A stretch of DNA of 35,185 bases from Pseudomonadota bacterium (GCA_030523245.1 JAUNIW010000009.1:1-35185), one strand, 5' to 3'. Shown: positions 23,092-31,156, counted from the stretch's first letter. Made by a program: numbers and translations. Notes: generated from the letters alone by a model not told the origin.

Positions 23092-24435
23092 ATGTTTGAA
23101 AAAGTTCTGATAGCCAACCGCGGGGAAATTGCATTAAGAATTCACAGAGCTTGTCGGGAAATGGGAATTCGGACAGTTGCTGTGCATTCGGAAGCCGATG
23201 CCAACGCTATGCATGTTCGTTTGGCTGATGAGGCTGTTTGTATCGGACCGGCGCGTTCTGTTGATTCATATTTAAATAAACCGGCGATTATTTCTGCCGC
23301 CATTATTACCGGCGCGGATGCCATTCATCCGGGGTATGGCTTTTTGTCAGAAAACGCCGATTTTGCCGAAATGGTTGAAAAGCACGGTATTACGTTTATC
23401 GGCCCGACCGTGGCTCAAATGCGTCTGATGGGCGATAAAATTACGGCACGTAAAGCGGCCAAAGAAGCCGGTTTGCCGATTACCGAAGGTTCGCCGGCGC
23501 TGGAATCGGTTGAAGATGCCAAGCACTGGGCAAATGAAATCGGTTATCCGGTCATTATCAAAGCCAAAGACGGCGGTGGCGGCAAAGGCATGAAAATTGC
23601 CTTTGATGATGATGAAATCGGTGAGGCATTTACAATGGCCAAAGCGGAGGCTAAGGCTGCTTTTCCGAGTGATGTCGTGTATATGGAAAAATATCTGCAG
23701 CATCCGCGTCATATTGAGATGCAGATATTGGCTGATAAATATGGTCATGTCGTTCATCTCGGCGAGCGTGATTGTTCTATTCAACGTAATAACCAAAAGG
23801 TTATTGAAGAATGTCCGTCTCCGGCTTTAAATCAGGAACAGCGTCGGGAAATAGGGGAAATTGTCCGCCGTGCTATTGAAAAAATAGGCTATTGCAATGC
23901 GGGTACGTTGGAATTTTTGTATGAAAACGGCCGTTTCTATTTCATGGAAATGAACACTCGTTTGCAGGTGGAACATCCGATTACCGAAGCCGTGACCGGA
24001 ATTGATATTGTTAAAGAGCAGATTCGTATTGCTGCCGGAGCCCAGTTGGGTTATACACAAGATGATATCAAATTTAACGGTCATGCGATTGAATGTCGTA
24101 TCAATGCCGAGGATCCGGAAACATTTGTACCGTGTGCCGGCAAAATTGAAGAATGGCATGCTCCCGGCGGTTTGGGAATCCGGGTCGATTCGGAAATTTA
24201 TTCCGGTTATTCGATTCCGCCGTATTATGACAGTATGATTGCCAAGCTGATTGTTCATGCCGGAACACGCAATGCCGCTTTAATGCGCTTGCGTCGGGCT
24301 TTGGAAGAGTTTGTGATTATGGGTGTCAAAACAACGATTCCGCTGCATCAGGAAATTATTTCCCAGCCGGAATATTTGGATGGACAATACGATATTCACT
24401 GGTTGGAAAACTTTATGAAAAATCATAAAAAATAA
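23092..24435 (+). CDS. accC: Acetyl-CoA carboxylase biotin carboxylase subunit
   Basis: A 447-residue ATP-grasp enzyme that carboxylates biotin on AccB. Visible motifs are IANRGEIALRIHRACREMG at the start, HPGYGFLSENADFA, the glycine-rich KDGGGGKGMKIAF, ERDCSIQRNNQKVIEECPSP, and MNTRLQVEHPITEAVTG with the catalytic Arg and Glu. Length is standard. It ends at a strong terminator, making accB-accC a two-gene operon. Confidence 0.97.
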   Translation: MFEKVLIANRGEIALRIHRACREMGIRTVAVHSEADANAMHVRLADEAVCIGPARSVDSYLNKPAIISAAIITGADAIHPGYGFLSENADFAEMVEKHGITFIGPTVAQMRLMGDKITARKAAKEAGLPITEGSPALESVEDAKHWANEIGYPVIIKAKDGGGGKGMKIAFDDDEIGEAFTMAKAEAKAAFPSDVVYMEKYLQHPRHIEMQILADKYGHVVHLGERDCSIQRNNQKVIEECPSPALNQEQRREIGEIVRRAIEKIGYCNAGTLEFLYENGRFYFMEMNTRLQVEHPITEAVTGIDIVKEQIRIAAGAQLGYTQDDIKFNGHAIECRINAEDPETFVPCAGKIEEWHAPGGLGIRVDSEIYSGYSIPPYYDSMIAKLIVHAGTRNAALMRLRRALEEFVIMGVKTTIPLHQEIISQPEYLDGQYDIHWLENFMKNHKK

Positions 24436-24451
24436 CAATGAGCTGTTTGGT

Positions 24452-24484
24452 AAAAATCCCAGACGAAAGTCTGGGATTTTTTCT
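24452..24484 (+). terminator. Terminator of accB-accC
   Basis: AAAAATCCCAGAC, GAAA loop, GTCTGGGATTTTT plus further T: a 13-bp stem. Confidence 0.93.
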
Positions 24485-24490
24485 TTGTTT

Positions 24491-24505
24491 TTTTCCGATT
24501 CGCTT
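24491..24505 (+). repeat. 15-bp direct repeat, left copy, flanking pilin cassette 2
   Basis: TTTTCCGATTCGCTT is identical to bases 25453-25467. The two copies bracket the promoter, leader RNA and pilin-like gene. See the finding on cassette mobility. Confidence 0.7.
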
Positions 24506-24512
24506 TTTAGAC

Positions 24513-24540
24513 TTGACATTCAACAGCTGTTTGCTAATTT
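24513..24540 (+). promoter_or_regulatory. Promoter of leader RNA 2
   Basis: Perfect TTGACA, 16-base spacer, TAATTT; transcription would start near 24547. It lies after the accC terminator, so the cassette is an independent unit. Confidence 0.6.
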
Positions 24541-24546
24541 GAAAAC

Positions 24547-24801
24547 AGGCACAATTTTGTGTTTAGCATCTTTCAGGTGCGGGGCTTTCAACGGCTCGTA
24601 TAACCATCGGTGTTAGGATATAACATCGTCATAAAGTCTGTTTTGACGATTAAAACAGGCGGTAAAATATATCCCCGATTATAATTTTATGGTCGGGGAG
24701 CTTTTAGCGTATGTCCAAAGCCCTTGGCTGAAAGGCTAAAAGAGTCATTTATGGTTATATGATTGTTGAACTCTCCGACCGCTTTTTTGAGCGGTTTTTT
24801 T
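24547..24801 (+). ncRNA. Structured leader RNA 2, candidate attenuator/riboswitch of the pilin-like gene
   Basis: No protein gene is evident in this stretch. Helices visible are 24608-24615 with 24621-24628 (CGGTGTTA/TAACATCG), 24638-24644 with 24652-24658 (CTGTTTT/AAAACAG), 24672-24678 with 24693-24699 (TCCCCGA/TCGGGGA), and 24701-24708 with 24735-24742 (CTTTTAGC/GCTAAAAG). A 10-bp helix, 24691-24700 with 24771-24780 (GGTCGGGGAG/CTCTCCGACC, one G-U), excludes both the TCCCCGA helix and the terminator (24778-24783 with 24790-24795). This is the same three-way switch layout as leader 1, with different sequences. Limited shared words with leader 1 are TGGCTG-R-AAGG and TT(C)GAAC just before the antiterminator 3' strand. 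No known riboswitch class was recognised. Confidence 0.65.
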
Positions 24802-24802
24802 A
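24778..24802 (+). terminator. Conditional intrinsic terminator at the end of leader RNA 2
   Basis: ACCGCT pairs with AGCGGT, followed by seven T, about 30 bases before the pilin-like ATG. Its 5' arm shares ACC with the antiterminator strand. Confidence 0.8.
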
Positions 24803-24831
24803 TTATGCAATTTATGGAAAGGAAATCAATC

Positions 24832-25446
24832 ATGAAACGTATAAGTCAATTTGGCCGTGGTATGTTTGAAATGCTGGGCGTACTGGCAATTACAGGTGTT
24901 CTATTGATAGGAGGAATCTCCGGATATTCTAAAGCAATGTCTGTATATAAACTTAATAAATGGATTTATCAAATCAGAGAAATGATTGCAAATGCGCAAA
25001 TCTTATATATAAATCAAAAAGCTTTTGGTGAAAAAGTCGGAGACAATATGCTTGATGCTTTTATTTCAGTCGGTATAATTCCACAGGGCATGCTTAATGA
25101 AAATAAGAAAGATATGTTTGGTAATTATTTATCAATTGAAATCAGTAATAAAAAATCAGTAGTTGATGCTTTACGCGTTTCGTATAGATGGTTTATGTCC
25201 GCTAATAAAAATGCTGTTGAATGTTGCGCCAAATTATATGAATTAGCCAATTATTATGATAGCTTATGGTTAGTTGCTATTGAAAATGATTTTTCTTATA
25301 CAAATTGCGGAAAATCTGCGCCGTTAGTTTATGTTAAAGATCAGAAATGTCAGGCTTATAATTTTATGGCGGCAAAAACACATTGCAAAAAATGCGAAAA
25401 ACAAAAGTGTACGATGCTTTTATTGTTAGACAATTCTTCATTTTGA
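24832..25446 (+). CDS. Type IV pilin-like (class III signal peptide) protein, cassette 2
   Basis: A 204-residue protein. The ATG at 24832 follows AAGGAAA by 5-7 bases; an upstream in-frame TTG would place translation inside the terminator. The leader MKRISQFG is followed by R-G-M-F-E and a hydrophobic helix ending GYSKAM. Cleavage after G8 gives Glu at +5 and Arg at +1. The N-terminal 35 residues match the protein at 5802 closely, while the remaining about 170 do not. The tail holds many cysteines, including CC at about 125 and HCKKCEKQKC near the end. The gene is visibly AT-rich (17 G+C in 25201-25260) compared with the first pilin-like gene (37 in 6001-6060), suggesting recent acquisition or a different source. 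Confidence 0.72.
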   Translation: MKRISQFGRGMFEMLGVLAITGVLLIGGISGYSKAMSVYKLNKWIYQIREMIANAQILYINQKAFGEKVGDNMLDAFISVGIIPQGMLNENKKDMFGNYLSIEISNKKSVVDALRVSYRWFMSANKNAVECCAKLYELANYYDSLWLVAIENDFSYTNCGKSAPLVYVKDQKCQAYNFMAAKTHCKKCEKQKCTMLLLLDNSSF

Positions 25447-25452
25447 TAACAA

Positions 25453-25467
25453 TTTTCCGATTCGCTT
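25453..25467 (+). repeat. 15-bp direct repeat, right copy, flanking pilin cassette 2
   Basis: TTTTCCGATTCGCTT is identical to 24491-24505 and lies 6 bases after the pilin-like stop codon. Confidence 0.7.
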
Positions 25468-25492
25468 CAGGGGACAGGGCGGGACGTATTAC

Positions 25493-25528
25493 CAAAAGAA
25501 ACCCCGTTCCTGAAAACGGAACGGGGTT
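25493..25528 (-). terminator. Terminator of recA
   Basis: On the minus strand AACCCCGTTCC pairs with GGAACGGGGTT (11 bp, 7-base loop), followed by TCTTTT. The flanking A-tract may let it work for the pilin-like gene as well. Confidence 0.9.
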
Positions 25529-25553
25529 AAAATTGGAGATATAGTATTAAAAA

Positions 25554-26582
25554 CTAGTCTTCCGATTCGGATAAATCATCTTCACCAATCATTTCTGTTG
25601 TCAGATGACCGGCATCGGCACGGATTTTGTTTTCAATTTCTTCGGCGACAGTCGGATTCTCCTGTAGGAATTTCTTGGCATTTTCACGACCCTGACCGAT
25701 TTTATCTCCGTTATAAGAGAACCAGGCGCCTGCTTTTTCGATAATGCCGGATTTGACACCCAAATCAATCAGTTCACCGTTTTTAGAAATGCCTTCACCG
25801 TACATAATATCAAAGTCAACTGTCTTAAACGGTGGTGCAACTTTGTTTTTGACAATCTTGACGCGGGTTTGCGAACCGATAACTTCGTCTTTGTCTTTAA
25901 TGGCGCCCACACGGCGGATGTCCATACGAACCGAAGCGTAAAATTTCAAAGCGTTACCGCCGGTTGTTGTTTCCGGATTACCGAACATTACGCCGAGTTT
26001 CATACGAATCTGGTTGATGAAAATAATCAGAGTATTGGAGCGGGCAACCGTTGCGGTCAGCTTGCGCAGAGCCTGACTCATCAGACGAGCCTGCAATCCC
26101 ATGTGTGAGTCGCCCATTTCACCCTCGAGTTCGGCCTTTGGTACCAGTGCGGCCACAGAGTCTACAACCATAACATCAATAGCGCCGGAGCGGACAAGCG
26201 TATCGGCAATTTCCAAAGCCTGTTCGCCGGAATCCGGCTGGGAAACAAGAAGATTTTCTATATCTACGCCGATTTTTTTGGCATAGGACGGGTCGAGAGC
26301 ATGTTCTGCATCAATAAAAGCACAAGTGCCGTTGCGTTTTTGAGCCTGAGCAATAACGCTTAAAGCCAAAGTTGTTTTACCGGAGCTTTCCGGTCCGTAA
26401 ATTTCAATAATGCGGCCTTTCGGCAAACCGCCGATTCCCAAAGCAATATCAATTCCCAGTGAACCGGTAGGAATAGCTTCGATATCAATATTGGTACTCT
26501 GTCCGAGGCGCATAATCGAACCTTTGCCGAATGCCCGTTCAATCTGGCTCAGGGCGGCATCTAACGCTTTATCTTTTTCCAT
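25554..26582 (-). CDS. recA: Recombinase RecA
   Basis: A 342-residue recombinase that forms filaments on single-stranded DNA, drives strand exchange and stimulates LexA cleavage. The Walker A motif is [12 protein letters not shown] at about 61-72, followed by [64 protein letters not shown] and the acidic C-terminus. TGAGGA lies about 9 bases before the ATG. An SOS box lies upstream in the promoter. It is divergent from the HD-domain gene. Confidence 0.98.
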   Translation of the reverse strand: MEKDKALDAALSQIERAFGKGSIMRLGQSTNIDIEAIPTGSLGIDIALGIGGLPKGRIIEIYGPESSGKTTLALSVIAQAQKRNGTCAFIDAEHALDPSYAKKIGVDIENLLVSQPDSGEQALEIADTLVRSGAIDVMVVDSVAALVPKAELEGEMGDSHMGLQARLMSQALRKLTATVARSNTLIIFINQIRMKLGVMFGNPETTTGGNALKFYASVRMDIRRVGAIKDKDEVIGSQTRVKIVKNKVAPPFKTVDFDIMYGEGISKNGELIDLGVKSGIIEKAGAWFSYNGDKIGQGRENAKKFLQENPTVAEEIENKIRADAGHLTTEMIGEDDLSESED

Positions 26583-26678
26583 GTGTCATTATCCTCAAAT
26601 TGTTAATCTAAAATATTTATCCCGCATTTTGCTAAAAAACTCAACACAAGTCTAAATTTATCCGCTGAAATGTATATT

Positions 26679-26693
26679 GTTCTAATTTTGTTC
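26679..26693. promoter_or_regulatory. Alphaproteobacterial LexA (SOS) box upstream of recA
   Basis: GTTC-N7-GTTC on the plus strand (GAAC-N7-GAAC on the recA strand) matches the direct-repeat LexA site known in Alphaproteobacteria. It lies about 97 bases before the recA ATG and overlaps a plausible recA -35 (TAGAAC, 17 bases, GATAAA). The divergent HD-domain gene begins 96 bases on the other side and might share control. Confidence 0.75.
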
Positions 26694-26788
26694 TATTGGC
26701 AAGAACTTTTTACGTTTTTGTGAATAATTATGAAAAAATAATGTTATCGTCAAAAAAAGTGCTATGTAAAAACTAAAGGAGAAAAGCC

Positions 26789-27607
26789 ATGCTTGAAGAC
26801 GCGTATAAACTGCTGAAGGAAACATCGGACGAATGTTTGCGTAAAATAGCGCATGATAAATTTTTTGTGGGGTATGCGCAGGAAAAAAGGCGTCATTCTT
26901 TTCAGGTTATGGGTGCCGGAAATTATATTATTCCTCGGGTTGAATGGCTGAAAAATAAAGATTCTTCATATATTGAAATGGTTAAATCGGCGGTATTGCT
27001 GCACGATATTTGCCGATTCGCGGAAATAGAACAAAAATGCCTGTACAAGCGCCGGATAGATCATGGCGTTGCCGGTGCGGAATTTTTACGGAACATATCG
27101 GAATTTTCAGATATCAGAATTTGGCTGCCGATAAAACATCACGGTCATGTTATAGAAGCTCTTTATGACGATGAGGCCTATAAAAATATCGGGAATGCCG
27201 ATTTACGGCAGGAGGTAGAAAGAATCTGTTTTATTATCCGTGACGCCGATAAAATTGCCAATCTGCGTATGTTGGCCTATGAAAAAAATATGCGCTATCT
27301 TTTCTTTGGAAAGAAAACGGTGGATCCTTCGGCAGACGGCCATATTTCGTCGCCGGTACGTGAAGATATGGATAAGTATACAACTCTGCCGCGCTGGGAT
27401 GAAGCAACGCCGGCTGACAGAATGGCAGGCTATTTGTCGTGGTATTACGATATCAACTATCAGTATGCCATAGATTTTTGCGATTCGCTGAAAGTAACGC
27501 CGCGGTTGATTGAATTATTCGAGTGGATATGTGTTGATAATGATTTCAAAGAACCGTTTTTATCACGATTTACCGGCTTTCTGCAAAATCATAAATATTT
27601 GCGCTGA
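26789..27607 (+). CDS. HD-domain phosphohydrolase-like protein
   Basis: A 272-residue protein with the metal-binding HD pattern: H36 (RRHSFQV), H72-D73 (LLHDICRF), H117/H118 (KHHGH) and D154 (RDADKI). HD proteins hydrolyse phosphomonoesters or phosphodiesters of nucleotides. The substrate is not predictable from this sequence, and no RelA/SpoT synthetase or GYP motif is present. AAAGGAG stands about 8 bases before the ATG. It is divergent from recA and convergent with the YihY gene, with only 2 bases between stops. Confidence 0.8.
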   Translation: MLEDAYKLLKETSDECLRKIAHDKFFVGYAQEKRRHSFQVMGAGNYIIPRVEWLKNKDSSYIEMVKSAVLLHDICRFAEIEQKCLYKRRIDHGVAGAEFLRNISEFSDIRIWLPIKHHGHVIEALYDDEAYKNIGNADLRQEVERICFIIRDADKIANLRMLAYEKNMRYLFFGKKTVDPSADGHISSPVREDMDKYTTLPRWDEATPADRMAGYLSWYYDINYQYAIDFCDSLKVTPRLIELFEWICVDNDFKEPFLSRFTGFLQNHKYLR

Positions 27608-27609
27608 TT

Positions 27610-28461
27610 TTATTTCCACAGGCTTTTGCGGTTGCGAAATTCTTCTATGGTGGCAGTAATCACCGCACCCCAGAGGACAATTGTCCACCACGAGTACATC
27701 CAAATCAGGACAATCGGCACGGTTGCCAAAGCGCCGTACAGGGTACGATAGGTTACGTTCAATATCAGAAAATAACCGAAACCGATGCGCAGCATCAAAG
27801 TCAGGATAAGTGTGGCACAAGCACCGGCAAATGCGCTGGACGGCCGGATTTTTTTGTTAGGCACAATGACGTAAGACAACCAGAGGAAAATAAACGTAAT
27901 CAGGTTTGGAACAATAAATGTCATAAAAAAGTTATAGCCCATAAAGTGCTCGGGATGAAAATACTGCAGGGTCAGCAGATAACCTTTGAGCGAAAATGCC
28001 GTGCCGACCAATAACGGACACAGGGTAATGATTGTCCAGTAGAGTGTGATTTTAGTGGCAATACTGCGGTGTTTTTTGACTTTGAAAATAAAGTTGAAAC
28101 TGTTTTCAATAGTGGATAACAAAAGAATGGCCGTGACGGCAATGCCCAAAACGCCGAGTGTTGTCAGTTTACTGGCGGCAGCAACAAATTGCATAATGTA
28201 GTTCTGAATATTTTGCTCGATATTCGGCACAAAATATTCGATGAGAGAACTTTGTACCTGAGCGCGGACATCTTCAAAAACCGGAAAGGCCGCAAAAATA
28301 GCCAGTGCAATAACAATCAGGGGAACAACGGCTATCAGTGTTGTATAACTGAGCGCGGCCGCTACGCGCAGAATCATAACATCTTTGGTGCGCAAGCGTA
28401 GATATTTAAAAAACAGACGACTGAGTTTAGATAATTTTGCCATATTAAATGCGTTTGCCAT
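27610..28461 (-). CDS. YihY/BrkB-family inner-membrane protein
   Basis: A 283-residue protein with about six hydrophobic helices. The family signature AAALSYTTLIAVVPLIVIAL lies near 34-53 (usual form AaaLAYyTllSLaPll). Further matches are the LLLSTIENSFNFIFKVKK stretch and the C-terminal YGALATVPIVLIWMYSWWTI. Older databases label this family ribonuclease BN, which is not supported; a transporter or channel role has been proposed. The start codon has only a weak GAAAG upstream. Confidence 0.88.
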   Translation of the reverse strand: MANAFNMAKLSKLSRLFFKYLRLRTKDVMILRVAAALSYTTLIAVVPLIVIALAIFAAFPVFEDVRAQVQSSLIEYFVPNIEQNIQNYIMQFVAAASKLTTLGVLGIAVTAILLLSTIENSFNFIFKVKKHRSIATKITLYWTIITLCPLLVGTAFSLKGYLLTLQYFHPEHFMGYNFFMTFIVPNLITFIFLWLSYVIVPNKKIRPSSAFAGACATLILTLMLRIGFGYFLILNVTYRTLYGALATVPIVLIWMYSWWTIVLWGAVITATIEEFRNRKSLWK

Positions 28462-28516
28462 GTTACAACTTTCAAAAAAATATTTACAAAGCTGATAAAT
28501 TTGTATAACTATCTCT

Positions 28517-28551
28517 CTAGTAACTTACTTTCAAAAAGGAAAGTAGTCTAG
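28517..28551 (+). promoter_or_regulatory. Hairpin in the fabI 5' leader
   Basis: TACTTTC (28526-28532) pairs with GAAAGTA (28539-28545), bracketed by two CTAG words. It sits 27 bases before the fabI ATG and downstream of a TTTACA/TATAAC promoter-like pair. No T run follows, so it is not a terminator. Role unknown; it could be a protein-binding inverted repeat or mRNA stabiliser. Confidence 0.45.
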
Positions 28552-28577
28552 AACAAAATTGAAAAAGGAACTAAAAA

Positions 28578-29402
28578 ATGGCTATTGAACAACTTATGGC
28601 CGGCAAAAAAGGCCTGATTATGGGACTTGCCAATGACAAATCAATTGCTTGGGGTATTGCTCAGGCGCTGAATGCCCATGGAGCGCAAATTGCAATTTCA
28701 TATCAGAATGAAATGCTGGAAAAAAGAGTTAAGCCTTTGGCTGAACAGTTGAATAATCCGCTGTTGATAAAATGTGATGTGTCAGATTCCGCCTCGGTTG
28801 AAGCTTGCTTCAAAGAACTGGGTGAAAAATGGGGAAAGATTGATTTTGTTGTTCATGCGATTGCTTTTTCGGATAAAGACCAGCTTCGCGGCCGGACGAT
28901 AGATACAACTCTGGATAATTTCAAGATGACCATGCATATTTCCTGCTATTCTTTCTTGGAAGCCTGCCGTTGTGCTTCACCGATTATGAACGAAGGCGGT
29001 TCTATCCTGACACTGACCTATCTTGGTTCGGAACGCGTTTTGCCAAACTATAATATTATGGGTGTGGCTAAAGCGGCTTTGGAAGCTTCGGTACGTTATG
29101 CGGCCGTTGATATGGGTAAACAAGGTGTCCGCGTCAATGCTATTTCTTCCGGTCCGATTAAAACGCTGGCTGCTTCCGGTATTGGTGATTTCCGCACAAT
29201 TTTACGCTGGAATGAATTGAATGCACCGCTGCAACGTAATGTTCATCAGACCGAAGTCGGTAATATGGCTGTCAGCCTGCTGTCCGATTTGGGCGCAGCC
29301 GTAACAGGTGAAGTTGTGCATGTTGACTGCGGCTATAACACGATTGCCATGGTTAATATTGACCATGCTGCCGAGAGTGCCGAAGTTCTTAAAGAATTTT
29401 AA
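28578..29402 (+). CDS. fabI: Enoyl-ACP reductase (NADH), FabI
   Basis: A 274-residue short-chain dehydrogenase completing each round of fatty acid elongation. The cofactor region GLIMGLANDKSIAWGIA lies near residue 12. The FabI-type active site is Y148, Y158 and K165 in LTYLG and NYNIMGVAKAALE, matching the Tyr/Tyr/Lys arrangement of the E. coli enzyme. AAAAAGGAAC precedes the ATG. Single gene with its own terminator. Confidence 0.96.
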   Translation: MAIEQLMAGKKGLIMGLANDKSIAWGIAQALNAHGAQIAISYQNEMLEKRVKPLAEQLNNPLLIKCDVSDSASVEACFKELGEKWGKIDFVVHAIAFSDKDQLRGRTIDTTLDNFKMTMHISCYSFLEACRCASPIMNEGGSILTLTYLGSERVLPNYNIMGVAKAALEASVRYAAVDMGKQGVRVNAISSGPIKTLAASGIGDFRTILRWNELNAPLQRNVHQTEVGNMAVSLLSDLGAAVTGEVVHVDCGYNTIAMVNIDHAAESAEVLKEF

Positions 29403-29418
29403 GCTGCTATGTATCAGC

Positions 29419-29457
29419 AAAAAAGTCCCCAGTTTTTCAGATTGGAGACTTTTTTTT
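29419..29457 (+). terminator. Terminator of fabI
   Basis: AAAAAAGTC pairs with GACTTTTTT, extended inward by CC/GG, then a T run. Confidence 0.85.
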
Positions 29458-29508
29458 ATTGCACGGGTCGTAAAATTATTTTAATCTTTTCAAGAAAGGT
29501 TTGAATAA

Positions 29509-30273
29509 ATGGTAAAATTATCGGCGTATATTGTTACATTAAATGAAGAAAAACGCTTGGGTAAGACATTACAGGCGCTCAAAAAAGTAGCTGATGAAAT
29601 TTTTGTGATAGACAGCGGCAGTACGGACAAAACGCAAAAAATTGCCGAGAAATACGGTGCTGTTTTTTTGTTTCACAAATGGAAAAACATTTCTGCGCAG
29701 AAGCATTACGGGCAGGAGCTTTGTCATAATGACTGGGTTTTATCGCTGGATGCCGATGAAGTTCTTTCGCCGGAGCTGATTACCGAAATCAAGGCAAAAA
29801 TGAAAAAGCCGACGGCTGATGCGTACCGGCTCAAAATTTGTGATATGCTGCCGGGAGATAAAAAGCCGCGCCTTTTTGCCAAAACCTATAATCAGATACG
29901 TTTATATAACCGTAAAAAATCCAATATGCCGGATGATTTGACGAATGACAGAGTTGTCGCGGGGCCGGATGCTGTTGTGGAACAGCTGCAGGCCAAAGTT
30001 TTTCATTATTCGTATATTTCTCTGACCCAGACTTGGTTTAAACTGAATATGTATACGGACGAACTGGTAAAAACAGCGGTGGAACAGGGCAGAAGTTATA
30101 CGCGTCTGCGTTTGTATACGGAATTTCCGCGTCAGTTTTTGATTTATTATTTCAAAAAATGCTATTTTCTGTATGGTACCTGTGGTTTTTGGATGGCGAT
30201 GACTTATGCTTATTTTCGTTTTTTGAAAATTGCCAAATGGTTTGAATGGAAGGCTCTTAATTCAATAAAATAA
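29509..30273 (+). CDS. Family 2 glycosyltransferase, WaaE/KdtX-like (LPS core)
   Basis: A 254-residue GT-A fold enzyme. The start LSAYIVTLNEEKRLGKTLQAL, DEIFVIDSGSTDKT and the metal-binding LDADEVLSPEL are typical of family 2. The combination with the C-terminal FHYSYISLTQTW and RFLKIAKW-like parts resembles the WaaE/KdtX group that adds glucose to LPS inner core. AAGAAAGG precedes the ATG. The context near lpxI-lpxB supports an LPS role, but sugar specificity is uncertain. Confidence 0.82.
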   Translation: MVKLSAYIVTLNEEKRLGKTLQALKKVADEIFVIDSGSTDKTQKIAEKYGAVFLFHKWKNISAQKHYGQELCHNDWVLSLDADEVLSPELITEIKAKMKKPTADAYRLKICDMLPGDKKPRLFAKTYNQIRLYNRKKSNMPDDLTNDRVVAGPDAVVEQLQAKVFHYSYISLTQTWFKLNMYTDELVKTAVEQGRSYTRLRLYTEFPRQFLIYYFKKCYFLYGTCGFWMAMTYAYFRFLKIAKWFEWKALNSIK

Positions 30274-30283
30274 TGTTCAATAA

Positions 30284-30322
30284 AAAAATAAGCCGCTTTT
30301 CCCAAAAAGCGGCTTATTTTTA
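30284..30322. terminator. Bidirectional terminator between glycosyltransferase and the 119-residue gene
   Basis: AAATAAGCCGCTTTT pairs with AAAAGCGGCTTATTT, a 15-bp stem with a 4-base loop and A/T tracts on both sides. Confidence 0.92.
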
Positions 30323-30679
30323 TTTTACTGTACGTTCAACCATGGAAAGAGGATTTTTTTTGAATTCATCCTTCTTAAGACTGAGAACCACGAGTTTTCG
30401 GTCGGCTATCATTCTGGAAAGCAACAAGCTTTCGCCATCTTTATAGTTAAAAACCGTTCCGGTGAAAACAGGCCATACTTCCATGTCCTGACTGGGTTCC
30501 GTCTCTTCCCGTGTACGTAAATCTACATACGTACTTCCTTGTTTGACACAAGGAGTTACGTTTAAAACAGCTGGGTTATCATATTCCCAGATTCGCGGCC
30601 GTTTGTGGAAAGGACACCATTGAGCTATCCGAACCAGACATACGACCTTACAATCCTTGTTCAAAGTGTTGTACATCAT
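30320..30679 (-). CDS. Small protein of unknown function (119 residues)
   Basis: Unrecognised. The N-terminal part has four cysteines (in DCKVVCLV, WCPF and TPCV) and several aromatic residues; the rest is mixed beta/alpha and ends LSMVERTVK. There is no signal peptide. Two adjacent ATGs open the frame. No Shine-Dalgarno sequence is present, only an AT-rich leader downstream of a TTGACA/TATAAG promoter. Its terminator is the shared bidirectional hairpin. Confidence 0.55.
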   Translation of the reverse strand: MMYNTLNKDCKVVCLVRIAQWCPFHKRPRIWEYDNPAVLNVTPCVKQGSTYVDLRTREETEPSQDMEVWPVFTGTVFNYKDGESLLLSRMIADRKLVVLSLKKDEFKKNPLSMVERTVK

Positions 30680-30712
30680 ATAAAAATATTAAAATAATCT
30701 AAAAACAAATTA

Positions 30713-30741
30713 CTTATACCATTTTTTGTGTGTTTTGTCAA
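30713..30741 (-). promoter_or_regulatory. Promoter of the 119-residue gene (class TTGACA)
   Basis: Minus strand: perfect TTGACA, 17-base spacer, TATAAG; start near 30706, leaving about 27 AT-rich bases before the ATG. Confidence 0.65.
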
Positions 30742-30791
30742 TAATTATTTTTTCGTTAATCGTGAAATAAATAAAAGTTGTTTATCAGGAT

Positions 30792-30826
30792 AAAAATAAC
30801 CCGCCATATTAAACATATGACGGGTT
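30792..30826 (-). terminator. Terminator of the 106-residue gene
   Basis: Minus strand: AACCCGTCATAT pairs with ATATGGCGGGTT (12 bp with one G-U), followed by ATTTTT. Confidence 0.85.
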
Positions 30827-30835
30827 AAAGGCTAG

Positions 30836-31156
30836 TTAGTTGTTTTTCAGTCGAACAAAGCGGCAGCGCTTTGAACGGCCGAATCCGGCAGCTTCATACC
30901 GACGCTGAGCAGCAATTCGAAGTTCTTCCTCGGCATCCTGTTTGGAGTAACCGAGTCTGAGCATCGCGTTTAACTCCGTTTCGTGGAGTCTTTCTGCAGA
31001 GGCAATTGTTTCTGCTTTTCTATATTCAGAAACAACCTGAGCCGCACGGCGTCCCATTATCTTTTCTTCTTTCGTAAGCGGGCGCTCAAGAGCGTGCAAG
31101 TCAGAAAGAATGATACGAGCGTTATTAACATCACTAGCTACAAACATGTTATTCAT
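30836..31156 (-). CDS. Small charged helical protein of unknown function (106 residues)
   Basis: Unrecognised. Long predicted helices rich in Glu, Arg, Lys and Ala run from about residue 25 to 90, ending in a basic tail FGRSKRCRFVRLKNN. There is no membrane segment. The gene is framed by its own TTGACA promoter and terminator. The ATG follows an AT-rich leader without a Shine-Dalgarno sequence, as in the other three small genes of this class. Confidence 0.55.
   Translation of the reverse strand: MNNMFVASDVNNARIILSDLHALERPLTKEEKIMGRRAAQVVSEYRKAETIASAERLHETELNAMLRLGYSKQDAEEELRIAAQRRYEAAGFGRSKRCRFVRLKNN

Noticed and set aside
24547..24801. Known c-di-GMP (GEMM) riboswitch controlling a pilin gene
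   Set aside because: Pilin regulation made this attractive, but the conserved GGCAAACC and GGACGCAAAGC-type cores are absent in both leaders.
27000..27020. Further copies of the CCGATTCG word (also near 20638 and 25561) as cassette repeats
   Set aside because: Only the 8-base core recurs there, inside coding or unrelated sequence; the full 15-mer was seen only at the two cassette edges.
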